From positions 1 through 64,000 of the forward strand of contig CAYVRT010000016.1 of the NCBI GenBank assembly GCA_964453115.1: DNA of 64,000 bases. Reading direction: 5' to 3'. Below are positions 52,093 through 60,784 of this stretch, piece after piece. Positions within the stretch are counted from its first letter, which is position 1. Every line of letters begins with the position of its first letter. The notes under the pieces were generated by a model, which was not told where the DNA came from, searched no databases, and saw only the letters and a list, made by a program, of their open reading frames with translations. The position numbers and the translations under genes are program-made. Origin of the DNA: JAIWNK01 sp964453115 (GTDB lineage: Bacteria; Chloroflexota; Anaerolineae; Anaerolineales; Anaerolineaceae).

Positions 52093-53694
52093 CTATCTGT
52101 TCTTGAACTTTTTCATCATATCTTGTACAGCATACCAGCCAGTTAGCATGGCAATCGGAACACCGGCCGGGGAATAGGCCCACTGCCCTGCCTGATACAC
52201 ATTCGGGATGGGCGTCATAACAGACCGGGGAATATTTTTCAGTTGATTGACGACAGGAGGGGCTGCTTCAAATGACCATCCAGTAATCGCCCCTTCAGAA
52301 CTTCCCGCAATCTCATGGATTGTCAAAGGAGAAGAAGAAAACTTAAAAAGGACATCCTGATCCATTCCCTTATAAATTGTGTCAGAAAAAATGGCAATGA
52401 TCTGGTTTTCAATCGTTTCCTTGAACTCTTCATACCAACCGGCTTTTTGCACTTTTGCCACCAGGTCATAATCGAACAAAAGACTGATCATGATCCCTGT
52501 TTGTCCTTCAGGCGCCAGGTGAGGATCGCGCAAAGCGGGAATGGAAACTTCAAAGGTGTTGAATTGCAGATATTTTTCCAGCCAGGCAAGGACTTCAGCT
52601 TTGGAAGTTTTCTCAAAATTTTCTAACAGGTGCAGTCTTTCCTGTTTGTTTCGCTCTCCCAGGCCTTGGCGGGATGGGGTATAGAAGAGATGCGCCCCAC
52701 CATTCTCCTGAAAATACGAAGGGGCGCGGTTTACAGCAATGTACATAATGAAAACCGATTCAGCCCCTTTTGAAGCCAGAACACGCTGCGTCTCTCGCTC
52801 AATTTTGCGGGTCGTTTGTGGGCCGAGACGCACCAAATTGAGAGAACGATAGAGCGTTTTCAGGTCAGCCGCCCAGATCAATTGATCATATGGATATCTA
52901 CCGCCTTCGGAATCAACAACCTCCGAAGCGGAAGGGATCACTTCAACAATCTGCTTGTTGAGCTGAATTTTGCCACCGCAATTGCAGATTTTTTCTCTTA
53001 AGAGGCTTTCTAAAACTCCCGTTCCACCAACCGGGTAGAAATAATCAAGGTAGACATAGAAATATCCCAGGGCAAAATAGGAGGGTGTGTTACGGAAAAA
53101 ATGCTGGATCAAAACATCAATTAAAGACTGGTTTTTGGATAGCCTTTGCACAAATTCTTCCATTGGCGTGTTGAACTGATCGAACTTGCGCAAGGCGTGC
53201 AAAAACTTAAAAGTCCAGGGGAGCAGTTTTCGAAGCACAAAACTTCTGTCGCTCAACACATTTCCAAAATTGGGGTTGTCAAACTCATACAGCACCTGGT
53301 TATAGCCCGATAACTCACGCATCAATCGAATGATTTTTTCAATATCCGCCTGGCTTTCAGGATACAGGGATTGCAAAATCTGTTGATACTTCTGTAAGTC
53401 GGACATCGAATTTACCTGGAAAAGCTGGTCTTCGATGCCAATTGAAATCCTATTCTCTAAAAAGCGCCCCTCAATTCCCAGGTCTTTCAACATCGGCCTT
53501 ACAATTCCAGAATTCACAAACGCCCTCGGGCCAGAATCGAAGAAAAATCCCTTCTTCTCAAACGTACTTAATAACCCTCCGGTTCGATCGTTTTTATCGA
53601 GGAGCAGCACGTCAAAATTTTCGCGGCTTAAATAGGCAGCGGCGGTTAACCCTGCCATTCCAGCCCCAACGATAACGACTTTTTTATTGCGCAT
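52093..53694 (-). CDS. CrtI/phytoene desaturase-like FAD-dependent oxidoreductase
   Basis: 533 aa. FAD binding by VVIVGAGMAGLTAAAYLSREN, then LLDKNDRTGGLLSTFEKKG, the usual start of phytoene desaturases, carotenoid isomerases and retinol saturases. A C-terminal GWSFEAAPPVVNQL and NVYQAGQWAYSPAGVPIAMLTG (split across the active-site region) fits the family. No crtB or other carotenoid genes are near. It overlaps the SDR by 11 bases, so the two act together, probably on a lipid or isoprenoid. The base composition is lower in G+C than the flanking operons. Confidence 0.85.
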   Translation of the reverse strand: MRNKKVVIVGAGMAGLTAAAYLSRENFDVLLLDKNDRTGGLLSTFEKKGFFFDSGPRAFVNSGIVRPMLKDLGIEGRFLENRISIGIEDQLFQVNSMSDLQKYQQILQSLYPESQADIEKIIRLMRELSGYNQVLYEFDNPNFGNVLSDRSFVLRKLLPWTFKFLHALRKFDQFNTPMEEFVQRLSKNQSLIDVLIQHFFRNTPSYFALGYFYVYLDYFYPVGGTGVLESLLREKICNCGGKIQLNKQIVEVIPSASEVVDSEGGRYPYDQLIWAADLKTLYRSLNLVRLGPQTTRKIERETQRVLASKGAESVFIMYIAVNRAPSYFQENGGAHLFYTPSRQGLGERNKQERLHLLENFEKTSKAEVLAWLEKYLQFNTFEVSIPALRDPHLAPEGQTGIMISLLFDYDLVAKVQKAGWYEEFKETIENQIIAIFSDTIYKGMDQDVLFKFSSSPLTIHEIAGSSEGAITGWSFEAAPPVVNQLKNIPRSVMTPIPNVYQAGQWAYSPAGVPIAMLTGWYAVQDMMKKFKNR

Positions 53695-54628
53695 TCAGAC
53701 CTCCCAATTGAAGACTGATCTTCCACAGCGTTTCAGCCGCTTCTTTGTCCAAAGCTGGAGGAGCGGGATCCTCGACAGTTGTGAGGTTAAAAAAGCGGCC
53801 CGATACGGTTTGCAGTTCGGGAGAAACCCCCAGGTAATACAGCGCTTCGGCAGAAACATCAGCCGGCCTGGCTGTGTCATCCACCAAGATGCGTTTCAAG
53901 AACTTATATAATTTTCCGTTGCTTTGCCCGCTATTGGTTTTTACGTTTCCGGGATGCATGGCATTGATTGTAATGCCAGTGCCTTGAAAATATTCACTGA
54001 ACTTGATCATCGAAAGCAATTGTGCCATCTTGGCGGCGCCATAGCTTTTAAGGCCTGAATAGCGATGTGCGTTCCACGAGAGGTCATCCAAATGTAACCC
54101 CCAGACAGCGAACCGGTGCGCCTCGGAATTTACAAATAGCACACGCCCGCTACTTTGGCTTTTCAGTTTTTCTCGAAGGGCATAGTTGAGCAAAAAAGTG
54201 CTGAGATAGTTGACCTGAAAAACCATCTCAAGGTTATCTTCCGTGAGCGTTTTATGGGTAAGGTAGACACCGGCATTATGGATGAGGACATCAATATCTC
54301 GGTCTAGAAGGGATAATTGCCTGGCCAATGCGCGGACTTCCGCCAACCTGGAAAAATCTGCAATTTGATAAGTGCATTGGATGTGAAACTCGCTTTGCAG
54401 GTCCGCACATAACACCTTGGTTTTCTTTTCGTCGCGATTGATCAATAACAGGTCTGCTCCGTGAGCAGCATACTTTCGTGCTGTTGCATACCCAATTCCT
54501 GAAGTTGCGCCCGTAATCAGCACAAGACGATGATGACAATCATCTGTGCATATTTTGGGGGCCGATTGCAAGTTGCGAACCATCGCAAATATATTCGACC
54601 ATTGATATTGTTGCAGGTAATTTGTCAC
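53684..54628 (-). CDS. Short-chain dehydrogenase/reductase (retinol-dehydrogenase-like)
   Basis: 314 aa. TGATSGIG at about residue 42 is the cofactor site. The active site is Y-x-x-x-K in SYGAAKMAQLL, with NAGVY upstream. The sequence resembles retinol dehydrogenase/WW-domain oxidoreductase-like SDRs. The GTG at 54628 follows GGAGGCAGT, a strong ribosome-binding site; the first internal ATG (54583) is an alternative. A -10-like TATAAT (minus, 54709-54714) lies about 80 bases upstream. It is the first gene of the AT-rich trio. Confidence 0.85.
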   Translation of the reverse strand: MTNYLQQYQWSNIFAMVRNLQSAPKICTDDCHHRLVLITGATSGIGYATARKYAAHGADLLLINRDEKKTKVLCADLQSEFHIQCTYQIADFSRLAEVRALARQLSLLDRDIDVLIHNAGVYLTHKTLTEDNLEMVFQVNYLSTFLLNYALREKLKSQSSGRVLFVNSEAHRFAVWGLHLDDLSWNAHRYSGLKSYGAAKMAQLLSMIKFSEYFQGTGITINAMHPGNVKTNSGQSNGKLYKFLKRILVDDTARPADVSAEALYYLGVSPELQTVSGRFFNLTTVEDPAPPALDKEAAETLWKISLQLGGLNAQ

Positions 54629-54837
54629 ACTGCCTCCATAATTCTGATGCACTGACAGGATAATTTCCTCTTGATGGATGGAGGTATTCCCCAAAAAGAA
54701 GCGCAATGATTATACCCCACGTCCGGAAAAATTTAAGGAAATTGAGTTCAGGAGAAAACTGAAAACGTTGTACGGGAGAAAACCTCACCTTGTTTTTGAA
54801 AATATCCAAAGTTTTTTGTGAGCGCCAAAACAGGCCC

Positions 54838-54866
54838 TTGACTTCAGGAGCGGAAAACGCTATTAT
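54838..54866 (+). promoter_or_regulatory. Promoter of the rloA-like gene
   Basis: TTGACT (54838-54843), 17 bases, TATTAT (54861-54866), about 40 bases before the ATG at 54907. The remaining part of the 54629-54906 gap is AT-rich without other clear signals. Confidence 0.7.
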
Positions 54867-54906
54867 AAAACCGTAATTTTCGTTTTTTTCACAAAAAAGG
54901 CACGTT

Positions 54907-56214
54907 ATGATAACAGAATTCACCGTCAGCAACTTTCGCTCCTTCTACCAACCTGTGACGCTCAGCCTGGTTACATCTCGCTTGCGAGACAAAGACGAGC
55001 TAGACAAAAATGCAATCGCAACCGCAGGCCGGGTCCGTCTGCTGCGCAGTGCTGCCATCTATGGCCCCAACGCCAGCGGCAAAAGCAACCTGATTCGTGC
55101 CATCCAATTCATGCGCCGTTTTGTGTTAAACTCAGCGACTCGCTTGCAGGCCGGCGAAGAAACCGGCGTCGAGCGACACGCCCTGCGTAGCGAAGCCCAA
55201 CAGCAACCGGCCTCCTTTCAAATCATCTTCACCCTGGGCGAAAAGCGCTACCGTTACGGCTTTGAACTGGATGAGGAGAAAATTCAAAGCGAATGGCTCT
55301 ATCACACCAACCAACGCGAAGCACGCCTGTTTATTCGCGAAGGGCAAGAATTTGAGATTGCCGCCCCATTGCGTCGGCAGGCCCCGCGCTCATTACAAAG
55401 CCAGACTCGCAGCAATGCTCTGTTCCTCTCCGTTCTGGCCCAATACAATAGCGAACTGGCTCAAACCCTGCTGGATTGGTTTCGCAATCGTCTGCACACC
55501 ATCTCCGGGCTCAGTGATGCCGGGTATGACAGCTACACAATGAAACGCTTTCAGGAAGAAGAGAGCTTTCGACAACGTGTCGTTGAACTTGTCCGCCTGG
55601 CAGATACTGGCATCACCGGGCTAACGGCCAGGACCATTTCGCTTGATTCGCCTGAATTCCCCTCCACGCTGCGAGATCTTGCACGTAACCTGATCCAAGA
55701 AAAGAAAATCCCCGAAAGCGAACTGGCTCTACAACGCATGGAAGCTGCCCACACCTTCTATACAGCAGATTTACCTCAGGGCGAAGCGCGCCTTGATATG
55801 GAAGAAGAATCGGAAGGAACGCAAAAGTTTGTTGCCCTGCTCGGGCCTCTATTACAGGCCCTGGAAAATGGTTCTACCCTGGCTGTGGATGAACTTGATG
55901 CACGCCTGCACCCGCAACTGACCCGCGAATTGGTGCGGCTTTTCAACTCGCGCGAAGGCAACCCTCATCAGGCACAACTGATCTTTGCCACCCACGACGT
56001 TGGATTGTTGAGCGAATGCATGTTACGCCGTGACCAAATCTGGTTCACCGAAAAAGACCGCTTCGGCGCCACGCAACTCTATTCCCTGGCCGAGTTCAGT
56101 GAACGAAACGATGCATCGTATCTCAAGAATTACCTGGCCGGGCGCTACAGCGCCATCCCTCACCTGAATGCGCTACGCCCCTACCTGGAGGATCAATTGA
56201 GCCATGGTGCGTAA
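54907..56214 (+). CDS. RloA-like AAA ATPase (COG1106)
   Basis: 435 aa OLD/ABC-type ATPase. The start FTVSNFRSF is the usual opening of these proteins. Walker A GPNASGKSN lies at residues 53-61 and the Walker B region VDELDARLHP near residue 325. RloA pairs with RloB in an anti-phage module, and an RloB-like N-terminus follows directly (11-base overlap), though truncated. So the pair was probably a defence unit. The ATPase itself is intact. Confidence 0.85.
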   Translation: MITEFTVSNFRSFYQPVTLSLVTSRLRDKDELDKNAIATAGRVRLLRSAAIYGPNASGKSNLIRAIQFMRRFVLNSATRLQAGEETGVERHALRSEAQQQPASFQIIFTLGEKRYRYGFELDEEKIQSEWLYHTNQREARLFIREGQEFEIAAPLRRQAPRSLQSQTRSNALFLSVLAQYNSELAQTLLDWFRNRLHTISGLSDAGYDSYTMKRFQEEESFRQRVVELVRLADTGITGLTARTISLDSPEFPSTLRDLARNLIQEKKIPESELALQRMEAAHTFYTADLPQGEARLDMEEESEGTQKFVALLGPLLQALENGSTLAVDELDARLHPQLTRELVRLFNSREGNPHQAQLIFATHDVGLLSECMLRRDQIWFTEKDRFGATQLYSLAEFSERNDASYLKNYLAGRYSAIPHLNALRPYLEDQLSHGA

Positions 56215-56362
56215 AAACCAATTTCCCGATAAGGGTAAACCGCAGCAATCTCGCCGAGTGGCAGAGCGCAAGATCAAACCACATCTGTTAATTCTGTGTG
56301 GCGGTGAACAAACCGAACGCAATTACTTCCAACTAGTAGAGCGCCTGAACGAGTTGCAATAA
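56204..56362 (+). pseudogene. Truncated RloB-like remnant
   Basis: The frame from the ATG at 56204 (overlapping the rloA stop) gives 52 codons to TAA at 56360-56362. It contains HLLILCGGEQTERNYFQLVERL, which matches the Toprim-like N-terminus of RloB (usual form CEGEKTExNYF). The full protein is normally about 200 residues or more, so most of it is missing. The conserved Glu that follows the Cys is Gly here, so catalysis would be lost even in a longer protein. The 56363-56485 stretch holds nothing coding. Confidence 0.75.
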
Positions 56363-56485
56363 CAATTGGGGTTTTCATTAAGGTTGACTGTTTTAAGGCG
56401 ACAATCCTCACAGCCCTGAATTTGACGCGCGCCCCCGACTGGACTATACTTAAGCCATCCCCAAAACCTACAGGAGGTTTCGCAC

Positions 56486-58072
56486 ATGTCTGCGGATGGT
56501 ACGTTCAAGCTGACCTATTCAACCATGTTTCAGCCGCCAGAAGAGCTGCACACCCGTTTCGATCAGGCGTTGCGTGAAGTAAGCGCCCGGCTGGGCAAAG
56601 AACATGCCATGATCATTGATGGGGAGGAACGTTACGCTCCCGAAAAATTTGAGAATCGCTCCCCCACCAACACCGAGCAGGTGTTGGGCATTTTCCAAAA
56701 GGGCAACGCTCAAGATGCCGCCGATGCGCTCGCCGCCGCCCGGCGCGCCTTCCCCATCTGGAGCCACACCCCCTGGCAGGAGCGGGTTGCTTTGCTGCGC
56801 AAAGCAGCCGAGATTATGGATCGGCGCACCTTTGAAATGGGCGTGATTGTTGGCATGGAAGTTGGCAAGAACCGCATGGAAGCACTGGGCGACATTGCCG
56901 AAACCGCCGACCTGATCCGTTATGCCTGCGACCGCATGGAGGCCAGCCAGGGCTTTGTGGCCGAAATGGGCCGCGACCCGCTCACCGGCTACAGTTCAAC
57001 CAACACCTCTTTCCTGCGCCCCTATGGTGTTTGGGTGGTCATCAGTCCGTTCAACTTCCCCGGGGCGCTGACCGGTGGACCCATTGGCGCAGCGCTCGTC
57101 ACCGGTAATAGTGTGGTGATGAAACCCGCAACCGATACGCCCTGGACGGCACGCCTGATTGCCGAATGCCTGCGCGAGGCCGGCCTGCCCGATGGCAGCT
57201 TCAACTACATCACCGGCCCTGGCTCGACCCTTGGCCAGGCACTGATCGAAAGCCCGGAAGTGGATGGCATCACCTTCACCGGCTCGTATGATGTTGGCAT
57301 GAAAATCTACCGCGACTTCGCCGCCGGGCGCTGGGTGCGCCCAACCATCCTGGAATTGGGCGGCAAAAACCCGGTCCTCGTCACCCGTCACGCCGACCTG
57401 GAAGCTGCCGCTCTCGGCATCATCCGCTCTGCCTTTGGCCTGCAAGGCCAAAAATGCTCAGCCTGCTCGCGCATCCTGATTGAAGAAGCAATCTACCAAG
57501 CACTGACTGCGCGCCTGGTGGAATTGACCGAAAAACTGGTCATTGGCGACCCCAGTGAACGCAACGTCTACCTTGGGCCGGTTGTCAACAAAAGCGGTTA
57601 CCGCGACTATCAAGCCTTTTGTAGCGAATTGAGCAAGGCCGGGCGGGTTCTGACTGGCGGACAGACCCTCACCGATGCGCCATTCAACAAAGGCTATTTC
57701 GCCGCTCCAACCCTGGTTGCCGACCTGCCCTACGAACACCCGCTCTGGCAGCAGGAAATGTTCCTGCCCATCAGCACGATTGGCAAAATTGGCAGCCTGG
57801 AAGAAGGCCTACAAATTGCCAACAGCGTTGCCTACGGGCTAACGGCCGGTGTGTATGGCAACGAGGAAGAAGTTGCCCGCTTCTTCGACCAAATTGAGGC
57901 CGGTGTTACCTATGCCAATCGCCCTCAGGGCGCAACCACCGGTGCATGGCCGGGCTTCCAACCCTTTGGCGGATGGAAAGGTTCCGGCTCAAGCGGCAAA
58001 AACGCTGGCGGCCTGCACTACCTGCAACTATACATGCATGAACAAATTCGCACCCATGTGCGCAAAGCCTGA
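56486..58072 (+). CDS. Aldehyde dehydrogenase, 1-pyrroline-5-carboxylate dehydrogenase-like (RocA/PruA type)
   Basis: 528 aa NAD(P)-dependent ALDH. The active-site region has ELGGKNP (general-base Glu) and GQKCSACSR (catalytic Cys). The cofactor region FTGSYDVGMKI is typical. The long N-terminal extension and the SPFNFPGALTGGP segment match glutamate-semialdehyde dehydrogenases. It would make glutamate from ornithine or proline-derived semialdehyde. It lies after an AGGAGG ribosome-binding site and is followed 17 bases later by CoA-transferase genes, so it begins a second catabolic unit near the cobalamin operon. A broader aldehyde substrate is possible. Confidence 0.88.
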   Translation: MSADGTFKLTYSTMFQPPEELHTRFDQALREVSARLGKEHAMIIDGEERYAPEKFENRSPTNTEQVLGIFQKGNAQDAADALAAARRAFPIWSHTPWQERVALLRKAAEIMDRRTFEMGVIVGMEVGKNRMEALGDIAETADLIRYACDRMEASQGFVAEMGRDPLTGYSSTNTSFLRPYGVWVVISPFNFPGALTGGPIGAALVTGNSVVMKPATDTPWTARLIAECLREAGLPDGSFNYITGPGSTLGQALIESPEVDGITFTGSYDVGMKIYRDFAAGRWVRPTILELGGKNPVLVTRHADLEAAALGIIRSAFGLQGQKCSACSRILIEEAIYQALTARLVELTEKLVIGDPSERNVYLGPVVNKSGYRDYQAFCSELSKAGRVLTGGQTLTDAPFNKGYFAAPTLVADLPYEHPLWQQEMFLPISTIGKIGSLEEGLQIANSVAYGLTAGVYGNEEEVARFFDQIEAGVTYANRPQGATTGAWPGFQPFGGWKGSGSSGKNAGGLHYLQLYMHEQIRTHVRKA

Positions 58073-58089
58073 TACTGAAGGAACACCCC

Positions 58090-58992
58090 ATGACCAAACT
58101 TTGTTCTCTACAAGAAGCCATTGCCCGCCTGGTGCAGGATGGTGACTGCATCTATGCGGCCGGCTTCACCCACCTCATCCCCTTTGCAGCCGGGCATGAA
58201 ATCATCCGCCAGGGGCGCAAAAATCTGACGCTGGCACGTGCCACCCCCGACCTGATCTACGACCAAATGGTGGCTGCCGGCTGCGCTAGCAAAGTCATCT
58301 ATTCCTATATGGGCAACCCCGGCGTTGGCTCACTGCGCATCCTGCGCGCCGCCACCGAATCGGGGCAGGTGCAAATTGAGGAATATTCACACTTCGGCAT
58401 GATTTCGCGCCTTCAGGCTGGAGCAAGCGGCATCCCCTTCATCCCCATGAATCAAACCGCTGCCACCGACCTGGAACAGGCCAACCCTCAATATCGCCGT
58501 GTGCAGGACCCCTATTCGGGCCGTGAGGTTGTTGTCGTCCCGGCCCTGCACCCGGATGTTGCCATCGTCCACGTCCAGCGCGCCGATGCCAACGGCAACG
58601 CCCACATTTGGGGCATCCTCGGCGAGCAAAAAGAAGTGGCCTTCGCTGCCAAACATGTCATCCTCACCGCCGAGGAAATCGTTGCCGAAGAAGTCATTCG
58701 CTCGGACCCCAACCGCACGCTCATTCCGGGCTTCATCGTGGATGCCGTTTGCCACGTACCTTATTGCGCTCACCCCTCCTACACACAGGGCTATTATGAC
58801 CGTGACAACAGCTTCTACCTGGAGTGGGATAAAATCAGCGAATCGCCTGAGGCCGTCAAGGCCTGGCTGGATGAATGGGTCTATGGCGTGCGCGACAGCC
58901 TGGAATACTGGCAAAAACTGGGCAACGAAACGCACCAACGCCTGGCTGTCAAGCCGCGCTATGCTGCACCGGTCAACTATGGAGAATATTGA
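58090..58992 (+). CDS. CoA-transferase subunit A (glutaconate/3-oxoacid type)
   Basis: 300 aa alpha subunit of a class I CoA-transferase. It has the N-terminal DGDCIYAAGFTHLIPFAAGHEI segment and a VVVPALHPDVAIVHVQRADANGN strand, typical of GctA-like subunits. Subunit B starts 2 bases downstream. Together they would activate a dicarboxylic or keto acid by CoA exchange. The acid cannot be deduced. Confidence 0.9.
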   Translation: MTKLCSLQEAIARLVQDGDCIYAAGFTHLIPFAAGHEIIRQGRKNLTLARATPDLIYDQMVAAGCASKVIYSYMGNPGVGSLRILRAATESGQVQIEEYSHFGMISRLQAGASGIPFIPMNQTAATDLEQANPQYRRVQDPYSGREVVVVPALHPDVAIVHVQRADANGNAHIWGILGEQKEVAFAAKHVILTAEEIVAEEVIRSDPNRTLIPGFIVDAVCHVPYCAHPSYTQGYYDRDNSFYLEWDKISESPEAVKAWLDEWVYGVRDSLEYWQKLGNETHQRLAVKPRYAAPVNYGEY

Positions 58993-58994
58993 GA

Positions 58995-59753
58995 ATGGAC
59001 TACACCGCTTCTGAATTGATGACCGTCCATGCCGCCCGCCTGCTGCGGGATGGCGACGTGGTTTTTGTTGGCGTTGGTCTGCCCAACCTGGCCTGTAACC
59101 TGGCCTTGCGCACCCATGCACCCAACCTGTTGATGATCTACGAAGCCGGGGTAATTGGCGCCCGTCCAGCGCGCCTGCCGCTCTCGATTGGAGACCCCAC
59201 CCTGGTGAGCGGCGCGCTGGCTGTGTGCAGCATGTACGACATCTTCACCCTCTACTTGCAACGCGGCAATGTGGATGTTGGCTTTTTGGGCGGCGCACAA
59301 ATTGACCGCTTCGGCAATATCAATGCCACCGTGATTGGCGATTATGCCCACCCCAAAGTGCGGCTGCCCGGCTCGGGCGGCTCGATGGAAATCTCTGGCT
59401 GGGCCAATCGCTGCTACATCATGACACCGCACCAAAAACGGCGCTTCCCCGAAAAGGTGGATTTTCGCACCTCGGCTGGTTTCCTGGGTGGGCGCGCCGA
59501 GCGCCAGGCCACTGGTGTGCGCGGCGGCGGCCCGCAGGTTGTTGTCACCAATTTGGGCCTGATGGAGCCAGATGAAAACGGCGAATTAACCCTCACCGCC
59601 CTGCACCCGGGTGCAACCCCCGAGGAAGCACAAGCCAACACCGGCTGGGCGCTCAAAGTTTCGCCCAACCTGCGCACCACAGACCCCATCCGCGAGGACG
59701 AGTTACGCATCCTGCGCAGCCTCGACCCGCAAGGCATTTACCTGAAAGGCTAG
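58995..59753 (+). CDS. CoA-transferase subunit B (glutaconate type)
   Basis: 252 aa catalytic beta subunit. The active-site Glu is likely in MIYEAGVIGA, and GNVDVGFLGGAQID and RLPGSGGSMEI are family motifs. The start at 58995 (2 bases after the subunit A stop) removes an upstream extension that lies inside subunit A. Related proteins act on glutaconate, or in steroid ring degradation (IpdAB). The context of P5C-dehydrogenase-like and hydroxyacid dehydrogenase genes suggests a five-carbon substrate; this is inference. Confidence 0.9.
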   Translation: MDYTASELMTVHAARLLRDGDVVFVGVGLPNLACNLALRTHAPNLLMIYEAGVIGARPARLPLSIGDPTLVSGALAVCSMYDIFTLYLQRGNVDVGFLGGAQIDRFGNINATVIGDYAHPKVRLPGSGGSMEISGWANRCYIMTPHQKRRFPEKVDFRTSAGFLGGRAERQATGVRGGGPQVVVTNLGLMEPDENGELTLTALHPGATPEEAQANTGWALKVSPNLRTTDPIREDELRILRSLDPQGIYLKG

Positions 59754-59758
59754 AAGCC

Positions 59759-60784
59759 GTGAGCGAAGCGACGCCGGTCGAAGTCGTGTTTACCCGGGCC
59801 TTTCCTGCTGCTGCCATGGAAGATTTGCAGCGCATTTCACCACGCCTGCACTTCAACATCTTTGCCCCCCGTCGCTCCGAAGATATTCCCGCTGAGGTCT
59901 GGGCGCGCGCCCAGGTGCTGTATACAGACCGCATCCTGCCCACGCCCGCCCAGGCCCCCAGCCTGGAATGGATTCAGTTTCACTACGCAGGGATTGATTT
60001 TGCCGCCGATGCACCCATCCTCCACAAACCAGGCCTACAGGCCACCACGCTCAGCGGTGCCGCCGCTCCGCAGGTGGCCGAACACTGCCTGACGATGATG
60101 CTGGCCCTTGGGCATCACCTGCCCGACCTGTTTCGCTTGCAAAGCAAGGCCGAATGGCCGGCAGAGCGCTGGGAACGGCTCGTCCCACGCGAGTTGCGCG
60201 GCAGCACCGTTGCCCTGATTGGCTATGGCAGCATTGGGCGCGAACTGGCCCGCCTGCTGCTGCCGCTGGGCGTCACCATCCTGGCCGTCAAGCGCAACGC
60301 CATGCAGCCGCAGGATGGCGGCTACAATTTACCCGGCCTGGGTGACCCGCAAGGCGACTACTTCACCCGTCTCTACCCGATTGAGGCACTCAAATCGGTG
60401 CTCAAACTCAGCGATTTCATCGTCCTCAGCCTGCCGCTTAGCCCGGTCACGCGTGGCCTGCTCAACCACGAAATGCTGGAAGCCATCAAACCCGGTGCGT
60501 TTCTCATTGATGTTGGGCGAGGCGGGGTTTTGGAACCGGCTGCCCTGCTCAACGCGCTGCAAGAAAAACGCCTGGCTGCGGCGGCACTGGATGTCTTCGG
60601 TGAAGAGCCACTACCTGCCAATAGCCCGTTTTGGAAACAACCCAATTTGCTCATCTCTCCGCACATTGCCGGAATCAGTTCACACTACGATGGGCGCGCT
60701 GCACAATTGTTTGCTGAAAATCTAAAACACTTTCTCGATGGTGACCCGCTCTTCAATGTCTATGACCCACAACGCGGCTACTAA
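59759..60784 (+). CDS. D-isomer-specific 2-hydroxyacid dehydrogenase
   Basis: 341 aa NAD(H)-dependent oxidoreductase. The dinucleotide fold is VALIGYGSIGRELARLLLPLG. The catalytic Arg is in DVGRGGVLEP, Glu in FGEEPLP and His in ISPHIAG, so the triad is complete. The start is GTG at 59759, 5 bases after the CoA-transferase stop. It likely reduces a 2-keto acid or oxidises a D-2-hydroxy acid in the same route. The HAD gene overlaps its 3' end. Confidence 0.9.
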   Translation: MSEATPVEVVFTRAFPAAAMEDLQRISPRLHFNIFAPRRSEDIPAEVWARAQVLYTDRILPTPAQAPSLEWIQFHYAGIDFAADAPILHKPGLQATTLSGAAAPQVAEHCLTMMLALGHHLPDLFRLQSKAEWPAERWERLVPRELRGSTVALIGYGSIGRELARLLLPLGVTILAVKRNAMQPQDGGYNLPGLGDPQGDYFTRLYPIEALKSVLKLSDFIVLSLPLSPVTRGLLNHEMLEAIKPGAFLIDVGRGGVLEPAALLNALQEKRLAAAALDVFGEEPLPANSPFWKQPNLLISPHIAGISSHYDGRAAQLFAENLKHFLDGDPLFNVYDPQRGY

